DNA of 64,000 bases from positions 1-64,000 of the forward strand of contig ML769605.1 in the NCBI GenBank assembly GCA_009733575.1. Direction: 5' to 3'. Within the stretch, counting starts at the first letter, position 1. Each line of letters starts with the position of its first letter. This DNA comes from Gymnopus androsaceus JB14. Taxonomy: Eukaryota; Basidiomycota; Agaricomycetes; Agaricales; Omphalotaceae. Positions 11,601-22,335 of the stretch are shown one piece after another. A program made the translations under genes and the position numbers. The notes under the pieces are model-generated. The model saw nothing but the letters and a program-made list of their open reading frames with translations. It ran no database searches and had not been told where the DNA came from.

Positions 11601-11720
11601 TAAAGTATATATCGATACGTGCGACAGATTGGTAAAAAGTTCGCTACCATACGGCTAGTTGGCTAAGCTAAATTTACAGCAGTCTTGGAAAATTGTAAGA
11701 CGCATTAAGACGAACAGCTA
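8691..11720. other. No gene recognised; A+T-rich, repeat-scarred interval
   Basis: About 3 kb without a convincing coding region on either strand; open frames are short and lack motifs or splice logic. Visible landmarks are two degenerate copies of a GACTC/AACTCAGACC-rich segment (about 9900-9945 and 10515-10565), a (GACA)n run at 11044-11063 and a perfect inverted repeat at 11293-11335. The right part is the 3' flank of the Cns3-like gene. Confidence 0.5.
11293..11335. terminator. Perfect 14-bp inverted repeat downstream of the Cns3-like gene
   Basis: The arm CACGAGCGCGATCG at 11293-11306 is exactly reverse-complementary to CGATCGCGCTCGTG at 11322-11335, with a 15-base loop. The undecamer CGTGTTTCAAC also occurs twice here (loop and right flank). 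The repeat is about 390 bp beyond the stop codon of the minus-strand gene. It could be a 3'-end hairpin, a protein-binding site or a footprint of a small element; the terminator label is only a placeholder. Confidence 0.3.
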
Positions 11721-14160
11721 TTAGCTTGATAGAGACCGAGAGAAACTTCCCCCTTGAGCTTTCACTACCTTCCACACAACAAGATCATTTTCCTGCAAGG
11801 TCTTTCCCGTCGAGACAACACCGTCACATAGAAGGAATACGCCCTCTTTATCATTAACCAAAAAACTCTCGGTTGTACCCCGCACTTCCTGAAGAACATA
11901 CGTGTCGCTGTTAGCTCCTAGGCTCCGAAGAAACTGGTCGACGAGCTTGGGATACTCTGCTGCAATGCGGGCTCGATTTGCGACTGTCCAGTCCTTGAAG
12001 TCAATCTGAGCATTAGCACGACAGATGAGCGCGACCTGGAGATCGGAATCGACTGCTGAAACAATGGTCGGAGAGATTAAAGGAGACTCGTCCATCACTG
12101 TATTAGAAGTGATCGCAAAGTCCAACGTTCCGCAGTGCAGGGCACTTGGCATATCTTTAGGTCGCATTGGGAAAAAGATAACATTCCTACGACCAAAGTA
12201 TTTGCCATACTTGTGGTGGTCGAGGATCTCGTAGGAGTATTTGTATGAGCGACCGGGCGGACGAATGATGAGGATGCCAAGATTAGCAGCAACAAAATTA
12301 TCGCTCTTATCGATGTACTTGGTCCCAGTGATACCGATAGTGTAAGACTTACCCTTCCCAGAGCGGTCTTCCCCTGAGAGTTGACGATACAGTGAAATGT
12401 ATTTGGGTATTATTTTGAGACGAGAATCGCAAAGGAGATCTCGGGCAATGATTCCATAGGGCTCGTCAGAGCTGATCATCTCGTTGGTATGGAAAGGGTG
12501 AGCAGCGAGATACTCCTCAAGCATTTCGTTAAGTTTGGTCCACTTGGTCTTGATGGCGTCCTTAGCAGAGCTTCCACCTGTACGCCACATATCCTTATCG
12601 AATGCCTCTACTTCCTTTCCAACTCGTCGTTTAATCCGCATGCAGTCCTGGCTGATCTCGCTCCATGCTTCGAGGCCCTTCTCATCCACCATCAAACATC
12701 CATCCTGCACCTCCAGCCCAATTTGGTTCATGTACCACTGAATCGAAAGATAGCAGCGAAATGTGAAGAGCTGGGAGTTGACGACGTTCTGGACACTGTG
12801 AACGAGGTCTTCGGGAACACATTTATCACCGAATGGAGTGGCACGGCCGGTGAGGTATTTCTTGTAAAATTCCTGCTTCCCGACACTGCGCTCCATAATG
12901 TGGTAGAAAGGGTGCCTCGAAACATCGACACCTCGGTAAGTGTGGTTGGGATTACGCCAGTCGAAGCGGACGTATGGACCACCAACATACTCACTAGTGT
13001 CAAGAGTCAGCTCATCCATCTTCGACATTCCATAGAACGAGTGTTTGTCCGTCCCCTGACATACACCCTTGTAGATCGTCTCTATCATCGTGATTTTCGT
13101 TGCACGGACATAGACGACCCCATGCCTATTCAACGCCTCGTAGGTATGATCTACCCCAGACCGATTAAACATCTCCAAGAACAAGCTGGCACCCTGAGCT
13201 CGAATGGAAGAAAGTTTACTGATTTCGGCTGTAGCCTGCATTGAATGGGAGTAGATGGTGGGTTTGAGAATGACGAAGAGATGGTCATCAAAGTAGTTTG
13301 TGATGGGCGTTTCGAGACGATAGACTTGTTTCGATTCGCCCTCAACGACTAGGCGGAACGCAGCGGAGAGATACTGTTGGCCAGTAATGTTGTCTAGGGA
13401 GGGAACAAACGAAGGAGCAAATTTTCCGTCGTAAGAGTTCACAAGGGAATACTCGAGGAGGTCGTCAACTTCGCACTGGTCTAAGATATCTTTAGGAGTA
13501 AAGAGAGAGTTCTCATGACACTCCTTCTCCAGAATATCATCAAGCCGTTCGCGGTAATTTACTCCCTCGACGGGCTGGTAAATATTCGCCATCGCATGGA
13601 TCTTTTCTGGCGTCAGCTTGCGCAAGCTGACTTCCTTTAGGAGAGTAAGCGTGAGAGGCTTTGAGATGAAATCCAAGATCTGGGCGACGGTTTCGGGGAC
13701 AGTCTTTCCTACGTCGGTGCGAACGAGAGGGAAGCCAAAGAACGCCGCAATCTCCCTAAACCGTGCTCTGAAGTAAAAAAGAGCCTTCTCGGTCTCCCAC
13801 TTGTCTGTGGAAGGTCGACTAGCAATTCTGGCTTGGAGAGTAGGTATTTCGGCATCTAGAAGGATTTAGTGCTGGATCGCATGCAGTACGGGAGGACGAC
13901 TGACCAAGAAAGACGCGGACAATGTGGCGTTCAGTGCCATCAGGTGCAATGTACTTGCACTTGGGAGGCTGGCGGTCATCAGAGCTGAGTTGGAGTGTAT
14001 AGGCGTCGATCGTTTTGAGATCAACATCATGAGCGGGATCCTCGTCGCCTCGGGTAAAACAAAGTTGGCCAGCTTCATTAATTGCGCGACAGAGAGTCGT
14101 TTTACCCGTCGCGTCGTTGCCGTGTAGCACAACGGTTATAGGTTTGGCTGGACTGAACAT
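11721..14160 (-). CDS. Cns3-like trifunctional protein: nucleotide kinase + SAICAR-synthetase-like + HisG-like
   Basis: Two exons (14160-13905 and 13855-11721) flank a 49-bp intron (GTCAGT..CTAG), giving 796 residues. Residues 1-150 are a thymidylate-kinase-like P-loop domain (GNDATGKTT at 14-22). Residues 250-500 resemble SAICAR synthetase (PurC), with EGESKQVYRL and QDGCLMVDEKG. Residues 590-790 resemble ATP phosphoribosyltransferase (HisG), with GTLDFAITSN, RIAAEYPKL and VVSTGKTLQEN. Kinase plus HisG is the architecture I recall for Cns3 of Cordyceps militaris, which makes pentostatin and supplies 3'-AMP for cordycepin; Streptomyces pentostatin clusters carry separate HisG-like and SAICAR-synthetase-like genes. 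I infer a nucleoside-analogue (coformycin/pentostatin-type) enzyme. The frame has no ATG upstream of 14160 before a stop; a GTG at 14214 would add 18 residues. The frame is intact and the gene diverges from an ABC exporter. Primary histidine synthesis is unlikely because of the fusion. Confidence 0.85.
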
Positions 14161-15107
14161 ATCTAGGTATTGTTGTGTCAATTGCGCAATTTTAGTACAG
14201 CGATCAAGGCTCACTTTATAAAATAAAGAGGAAGCAAAGAGAATGCGGAGACAAAGTCGAGACAGTCAAAGAGGAGCTTCTGGTCTGATATGAGCCTCAG
14301 AGGATTGTTATATGAGCGGCGAATCACCTTCTCCGAACATTCGAAAACCCGTCAAAAGGGGCTCGATTCATGCTAGCGTTGGGTCCAAATCGAGCCGTCT
14401 GAGAGCTGAGTGAAATGGCTCATCAACGTAGCAAATCGTCCCAGAACCAATTCCCATTCAAGAAAGTCGTAATGGTCGGGAGCGGTTTACGGGCGTCTAA
14501 TCTTCGCGCGGTTCAAATTTCGGCCCTTGATTAAAATTTGGAATTTCGAACCATCAAAAGTGGAATCTCCGACATCTCCGTGAACCTCGGCTAGTTTTTT
14601 TTAGAAAATATTCACGGGAATTCAATGTCAGTAATATTAATACTTGGACCTGTAAGCGTATGATGGGTTTAAAAACTTTACTGAATTCCAACCAGTTCCT
14701 GGCACACGACCACCGTGAGCGCTCAGGAGCGCGCGAACCAAGCGCGAACTACGGTCTCGTCACAGCCTTTCCTAACCATGCCATGTAATAATACTAATAG
14801 ACTCTTCCTTCCTTCCTAACAATCTCAATTGGTGAGTCTATCGTTGGATTATGTACAAACAGGGCTATGATCAACAGGCTGCCACTGAATAGAGCAACTC
14901 TTGCTCCGTTTTCACGGTAATAGGAAGTTACGGATCCAGTGTGTCAATCTCAATGGAATACACAGCACCAGACTTACTGAGTCTCCCGAGTGTCATTTGA
15001 GTTTGTGCTTTGAGAAAAATCAACCTCATACCCCACTTTACATTAACACTTTTTACAAGGTCGAATCGCCCATTTCCCTCATTCTGTTCATCACTGAAGA
15101 GACAATC
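14161..15107. promoter_or_regulatory. Shared divergent promoter region of the Cns3-like and ABC exporter genes
   Basis: A 0.95 kb gap between two head-to-head start codons is the only upstream DNA available to both genes, so joint regulation is likely. On the minus strand a TATA-like TTTTATAAAG lies about 60 bp before the 14160 start. GC-rich near-palindromes occur at about 14495-14585 (an AAATTTCG/CGAAATTT-like pair) and 14715-14755 (GAGCGCTC, GAGCGCGCGAAC). No known factor site is assigned. Confidence 0.5.
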
Positions 15108-18100
15108 ATGGCTTCTCTCTGCTCAGACGACAATTATTTTGTAAGTATCCTAACTTCTTTCAAAGCCTGAAGCTCACGATTGTCAGGGCCCTCAAGTACA
15201 GTGTAGGACATTCGACTTCACAGTCGTCTTTGAGAATGCGTAAGTTTTGCTACGCTTTTTTGTGAGATTGATCTAACTTTTGAGCTACAGAGTTCTTTCT
15301 CTCCTTCCATCGGTACTCTTTTCCGTATACGCACTTTACACAATCCTTCGATTGCGCCGTGTTGAAGCGAAATTCACCCACTCACTTGGTTATGCACTCA
15401 AAATCGCGACTATGATATCGAACATACTCTTTAATCTCCTTGCTCTCCTCTCTTGGGCCCTTCTATCAGAAAAAATCACTGTGGATCTGGCATACAGAAT
15501 GGTAGCAGCTGCTACAGCTGCGAATCTCGTCGCCTCTGTGAGTAACAGAATTTAGTCCTTATCACTCATACCGACATAGCCTAGATATTAGCACTCGTGC
15601 TTGTCAATAGGTTCCCTAATGACATGACTATCTTCTCCACTCACTCGCTTTTTATTTTCGTTATGGCCATACTATCCACTTCCCAAGTCCGTACTTTTGT
15701 GATTATCCGATCACAACTGTCCATGTTTTTTCTGGGGGCATTCCTTGGTGGATATGCTACACGCATCCTCATACTTATGATTTCTTAATCTACCCTCAGT
15801 CCACGAGAATTTTCTGGCTGGATCACCCGAAACCGCAGGTCTCTTCAGCAGATTGCTCATCATTTGGGCATTGCCGATGATCTGGAAAGGTCGTCGCGGC
15901 GACTCTCAGATTAACGATCTTGAAGAGCTGCATGGTAGTTTGGAATCTTCAGCTGTTTTCAAAACTTTGGAGCAGGCATGGAAACATCCCAAGCAGCTAG
16001 TCAATGGAAAGCCGAGCTTGAAAAAAGCACTCCTTCGCTCTTTCCTTCCTGCACTGCTGAGCCCCGTGCTCCCGGGCCTTGTACGCGCTCTCATGCAAGG
16101 TGTTCAGCCATTGCTTGTTCTAGCAGCTCTGAAATTCATCCAATCTTACTCGGATACAAGTCCCGAGACCACTCCCCAACCAGCGGAGTATGGTTATGCG
16201 CTAGCAGGAGCCTTTGCGCTGGTCTACTTTGGATTGGCTGCGTCAACGGGGCTCTATTATACTGCAACCTTTAGAACCGGTACCCAGCTACGCGCTGCGC
16301 TAGCCCAAGCCATTTATCGGAAGACAGTACGATTAAGCGCCGCCAGCAGTGCAACAGGACAAGTTAATCCCGTTAACCTCATTAGGTGAGCATCGTCTTG
16401 TCTTCTTTGACCAAAACTTATTTAATCCTGGTTTCAATCTAGTTCGGACGTACGTCGCTTGACCACACACATCGATCCACTTCATCGTGAGTCACTTCAA
16501 GTTATGAATAATTTGACGGAACCTAACATAACTCACATAGAGCTCTGGATGTCGGGGGTTGTAATCATTATTGGCCTTGTAATTCTTCACAGCCAAATTG
16601 GCGTATCGTTCATAGCATCCATCGTAACAGTCATCATTGTCCTCGTACTTCTCCCTTGGCTTTCGGCCAGCATCTCCGCACGTTCAGCTGTTAACTCTAG
16701 CAAAGCAGACTACAGAATACGTCTCATTTCTGGCATAATTAACCAGATTCGAGGGATCAAACTTAGTGGATATGAGCCCGAGCTGCTTGAGAAAGTTGCA
16801 AACGCCCGAGAGGAAGAGACTACTGCGAGGAAACACATCTGGATCCAGTTTAGTAAAGTTGTGGCTCTTACCAGCATTACGAGCAATTTCCTTTCGTTAG
16901 CGACGATTGCGTAAGTTCTTTCCCTTGCTTAATGAATGGATTTCCCTTGAACTAACATATTTGTCGTTAGAACATATTCTATCGTTTCCGTCTTTGGCAC
17001 TGGATTTGATTCGCTAGGGACCTCTCGTCTCTTCACAGTTTATGCTGTGATGTCTGTCGTTGCCGCACCCCTCATGCAGGCAGGTCAATACTGGCCTGGC
17101 ATCGTCAAATCCTACCAAAGCATTGAACGTATTGAAACATTTTTAAACTACCCGGAATCAGAAGATATTTCATCTCCGATATACCGTTCCGAGTCGGAGC
17201 TATGCGAGAAGGGACTTGAAGACATAGCTTCACAGTCCCTGAAATCGCATGGTTCTGAAGTTATTTTCGACAATGCTACAATTGGATGGGAAGATAAAAC
17301 CGTACTGAAGAATGTGAACCTCCAACTTCCTCTGAATAAATGCACAATGATCATAGGTCGTGTCGCATCTGTAAGTATAACTTTTCACGCACATTCTTCT
17401 TTGCTTTTTTCTGAACACGATTCCAGGGAAAGTCCACCCTCCTAGCAACCATGCTTCAAGAAACGAACCTCCTTTCTGGGGAAATCAGATATCCTTGGAC
17501 TCGCGGTTCTATCGCCTACTGTTCACAGAAGCCCTGGATTCAGTCTAGTCGTACGCTTGCAGAAAATATCCTTTTTGTGTCTTCGATGGATCCAGACTGG
17601 TATTGCACTGTTGTTAAAGCGTGTGCCCTTGATGTAGACTTTGCCAACATGCCTGATAATGACCAGTCGAGTGCAGATAAATTGAGCGGCGGTCAGCAAG
17701 CTAGAATCGTATGTGATTTATCCCGCAGTTTAGCCAAGTTAGCTGAATTTATTTATTGGTTAGGCACTTGCGCGCGCGCTCTATACACGCAAGGAGATCT
17801 ATGTTTTTGATGATCCTCTATCTGCGCTGGATAGCACTACCTCTACATATATCTTCAAGGCTCTCTTCGGACCACAAGGCTTGCTACGCGGAAAGACCGT
17901 CATCATGTCCACAAATTATGGTAAGGTTTTGTAACGCTATACATGTCTCATGTTCTGAATTAGATCTGTATTAGCTTCACACCTTCAAGCAGCAGACGCC
18001 ATTATCGACCTCAATGACATAGGCAACATGTTGAGCTACAACTCATCTTCCGAGGAGATGATCTCCACGTCAAGTTCATCCTTGGATGTAAAGGAAAAGG

Positions 18101-20244
18101 AGGGAGCAGACGTTGTGATTGAGATCAACGAGACAAATGTCGCGGTCTCTATTCTCGAGGATAACGTGCTTGAAGGTGACATTGCCGACGGAAAACTGCA
18201 CAACCTCACTCAGAATAGCGAAAGCCCCGATGCAAACGACATTGAAACGGTAAACTCTGGAGTCATCGGATTCGAAACCTATGTGCACTACTCTCGCGCA
18301 TCAGGTCATCATCGTATCGCTATCTATACTCTCATGCTCGTTCTCTCGGTGGCACTACAAGTCGTAACTCCAGTATATCTCCAAGTCTGGAGCTCGTACA
18401 ACGACGCTCATCAGTCAGATGAAGGTAAGACTCAGAGGGTCATGCTAGGAAAATATCTCGGCGGTTACGCTGCATTTGAGGTTTTGTTCAGCATTTCCAT
18501 TAGCGCTCTTTTCTACTATGCTTTGCCTATTCTCGCAAACGTCGCGTCGATCAACCTTCACGCAAGTGCCATGGCCGCTGTCCTGGCGAGCCCTCTTCAC
18601 TTTTTCTCTTCGACTACCGCTGGACAGATCCTCAGCCGCTTTAGTCAGGATATGGCCCTCATTGACACGGATTTCCCTATTGCTATGTACGATCTCACAT
18701 ATCAGGGTCTCGGTATCATTGGGAGCATCATCCTTCTCGTTATCACTGTCCCTTACCTTACTATTGTTGTTGTCGTGGTCGCACTCTTGTGTTACCTAGT
18801 GCAAAAGTTCTACATTGTGCGTCTTTCCATATCATCTGCATAATTCTCGACTAATTTTTGCGAACAGGCAACATCTCGACAGCTTCGTCGCCTAGATCTT
18901 GCCAGCAATTCTCCTGTATACACACTCATGACAGAAACACTTGAAGTCAATGGCCTTTTTACTATCCGAGCTGCTGGTGCAGAGGACGTTCTCATCGATC
19001 GAAACACTCGCCTGCTCTCTCCTGCCCAGCGAACTTACCATTATAGCAACGTCACCCGAATCTGGTTGAACACCATCATCGCCTACCTGACAGCAATTAT
19101 CAACACCTTCGTAATGCTCATCGCCGTTCTCGGTCGCCACAGCACCAAAGCGAGTTTACTAGGTGTTGCGATGAGTCAGGCAGTTTCACTTCAGGAAACC
19201 GTCAGCCTTCTGCTTATTAGTTTGGCAACAGCGGAGGTCTCTGCTGTTGCAGTTGAGCGAAATCTAGAGTATAGCAGGCTCACACCGGAGGAACCAAAGG
19301 ACACAAAAGATTCCGTTCAGAACTGGAGCCCTACGGGAATGATCACATTTGACAATGTGATTGCACGCTATGACGGCCAAGATGAACCAGTCTTGAAAGG
19401 GATCTCATTCCATATTCCTGCTGGAAGTCGTACGGCTTTGTGTGGACGCACAGGATCGGGAAAGAGGTGAGCTTCACTTGCAATATTTTGATATTTCTTG
19501 TTAATTATCTACTTCAGCACCACTTTCTTAGCATTACTTCATGCCGTCAGCTTTGAAGGGCGCATTACTGGTAGGTACTTCGACTTTCTCCTCAAGCTTC
19601 CTTGCTAACAGCGTTTTTTAGTCGATGGTGTATCGACAACAGACTTGTCACTCAAAACCCTTCGAAAGAATATCGCAATTGTAACTCAGGATCCATTTGT
19701 CCTGGAAGGAACCCTGCGGGTAAACCTCGACGTGTCTGGAAAATTGCCCGACGAAGAGATTTGGCTAGCTCTTGAGGCTGTTCAGGTAAGGATTTCATTG
19801 CTCGAGGATAGTACTACTGAAACAGCTTGTGTATCATTTAGCTCAAGAGTACTGCTCTACAATTCCCCAATAAGCTCGATCAGGAATTAACGAGCAGTGG
19901 GAACGATTTCTCGCAAGGCCAAATGCAACTTCTAGCTCTTGGTCGTGCCTTGCTTCGCAAGAGCAAAATCGTCATACTGGACGAAGCCACTGCGAACCTC
20001 GATATGGAAACTGATAGGAGCATACAGAAAGATCATCCGTTCAGCATTGAAAGGTGTTACGGTTATCACTATCGCCCATCGCATCCATACAATCACCGAT
20101 TACGACCAAATCGTCGTCTTGGAACAGGGACATATCGTCGAGGCGGGAGTTCCTGCAGATTTGTTGAAGAATGTCGATGGACCATTAGCGCAATTACTCA
20201 AAGATGATACTAGTTCCGAGTCAAGGCCGCAGGAGTCTCAATAG
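15108..20244 (+). CDS. ABCC (MRP)-type full ABC transporter, 15 exons, one +1 frame break in NBD2
   Basis: Fifteen exons join in phase up to the last, about 1,464 residues: 15108-15140, 15187-15239, 15291-15537, 15585-15747, 15800-16385, 16443-16486, 16541-16910, 16971-17370, 17427-17708, 17764-17920, 17975-18816, 18868-19466, 19518-19570, 19622-19785, 19842-20244. The layout is TMD0-TMD1-NBD1-TMD2-NBD2. NBD1 has Walker A GRVASGKST split by an intron, signature LSGGQQAR and Walker [16 protein letters not shown]2 has GRTGSGKST, FSQGQ and [12 protein letters not shown]. Coding exons total 4396 bases, one too many: an extra A in the AAA at 20028-20030 shifts the frame before the switch motif TIAHR, which is intact one frame over. 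Family members export amphipathic or conjugated metabolites at plasma or vacuolar membranes. The position suggests efflux of the neighbouring pathway's product. The extra base could be a sequencing error. Confidence 0.85.
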
Positions 20245-22335
20245 GTATAACTGAATTTCCTAGTTAGTTTGGGCTCTACTTATTTCGAATGTGATTTTTT
20301 GTCTTATGTGTTTCATTTGAATTGGTTTTGTGTAAACCGAGGTCCAACTTTCGAACTTGAAATAAAATTGAGGCGTCACAGTTTCAGGTAAATCATGTAA
20401 AGCAGCAAGCTGTACAATATGTAATAGAATGTCAAGAAGACTCGTATCCACTAGCACTATGCGGTTCAGTGAACATAAGACACTGATCAGTTGCGTGTCA
20501 GGATTCTGAAGGAATAAGTTCCCGAGATTCGAGCCAGGTCAAGATGAGAGGTGTGGCCTGAGGAGTTAACTCCGTTCTTCCGAGTGAATGCACGGGTATA
20601 CCTTCCTTGGAAACTTTCAAATGGTGTTTCCGGGAAATGCAATCTCCGACACTGAAGGAAGGGAAGGTTCCCGTCACTGAACAAAGGAAGCGAGGGTCCT
20701 GTAGACAACGATCGAAAAAAAATCTCGATGGATGAATATGACTTTTCGTGCGTTTTTTTTGATAGAACATTCCTTTTTATCATAACGTTAATACTTATCC
20801 ATGGCCAGCGCGGCCTTATTTACGATGTACTTCTTTGCATCCACGCAATATTTATATTCTTTTGATAAATATTTTGCTTTCAAGTTGTACTACAGACATT
20901 ATAACTACATTGTTGCAGGAACGAACTTTTGCTGATGTAAATGTAATGCGGCCATCGTACAGCGACATAGTTCGAAGGGTAATCGAACATAAAGTAAAAA
21001 TCGCGGAGCTACTGTATACTTGTACATAAAGTTGTGGGTCTTGACTCGCCGTCCAGGGACCAGGTGTCTTTGTAAAAAAACAGTACACATACATAAGTAT
21101 GTCATAAACAAGCAGACTCCGATCCGCTGGAGTGCAATTCTATGGTATACAGTTGCGGAATACTTGTTCAGTGGCGAGCTCAGTTCCATAAAAGGATACT
21201 TACCTTAAATGGAGCAGGGAACAGTGCCAAGGATTTGATAAATTGGATATCTACTCACGATTTAGTGATAGTCATCGTGATTGATGCCTTTCCGGCTTGT
21301 TGAACCAGGTCATCAGATTCAAGAATTGAAGCAAATCAACAATTTATTCCATGTACTATATTTTATTGAGCTTATATAAAATAAAAATAGTACGTACTAC
21401 AGAAACGTACTCGCAGGGAAGCCGATCAAGCCGGTCAATCAAATTTTACGAAGACTCAACGATGACTACTCGCCGGCGCTCAATCCTAAGTCCATCCCAC
21501 CTTCCAGGACTTCTAGTCCTCTTGAAGGCCTGAAAACGTATCCCAAAAACGTATCCCAAAAACGCGTGGAACCAAAAAGAAAAGCATTTCTACCGCTACC
21601 TTCAGTCTGGAGAAGCTCAAGAATTGGCCCTCATCAAATAAGTACTGATTATTTCACTCTCTATTACTGTCGGATTCCTCGATGAATACACCAATTTTAC
21701 ACCCTCCTGGAAAGGGTCTCATGATAGGCCCTTATAGATTCTTCCCCAGAATGATCAGACGGTGGTATAGTAGCAGTCAAAAGTACAAGTACATCTCTTT
21801 CTGTCATACGGATGAACTGATTCGTTCTAATTAAGGCCTCTCCATGGTAATCGGTATGCCAGTCTCGAGCAGCTCTTGAGTTATCACCGGAGAATCATCC
21901 CCGCCTTGTATCGGTGAAAAAGAGGGATGATACTTCCGACTCGCCAAAATGATTCAATTTCAGAGTAGGTTCATTGAGCTCGATTGATAAATTGAAACTG
22001 AGCATTGAAAGCAGTAACTGCGTAGAGGTAATATGTTCAAGGGACAGATAGCGACGGATACCGGATATCCAAGTTCATTGATTTTTCTTCTCTCAGCCAG
22101 AGTTAGAGCTGGGATTGTGAGAAGATGTCATGTAAGCATTGCTGCCGGCGCGGGTTTCAAGTTGAAGCATCAGCGGCGTCGTCCAAATCGAGCACTCAAA
22201 CTTTGGCAAACCCCATCGCCTTGTATCTTTGGGATTCCTCTGAAGCTTTGTTTCGATGTTTACAAATTTTATAGAGCATATAAATAATAATGTATCCACT
22301 CGAAACACTCGACAGCCCCCAAAACTCCCTCAAGG
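20245..22335. other. Intergenic region between ABC transporter and NRPS; no gene recognised
   Basis: About 2.1 kb with only short, motif-free open frames. A short direct repeat (AACGTATCCCAAAA-type, two copies) lies near 21535-21560. The final 300 bp holds the NRPS promoter. No oxidoreductase, phosphohydrolase or tailoring enzyme was found here. Confidence 0.5.
22277..22286 (+). promoter_or_regulatory. TATA box of the NRPS gene
   Basis: CATATAAATA lies 50-60 bp upstream of the predicted start ATG at 22336, followed by a C/A-rich leader, as is usual for expressed fungal genes. Confidence 0.5.

Noticed and set aside
12489..13244. 250-codon open frame opposite the Cns3-like gene
   Set aside because: It lies entirely antisense to a gene with clear domain motifs and has no recognisable motif or start context.
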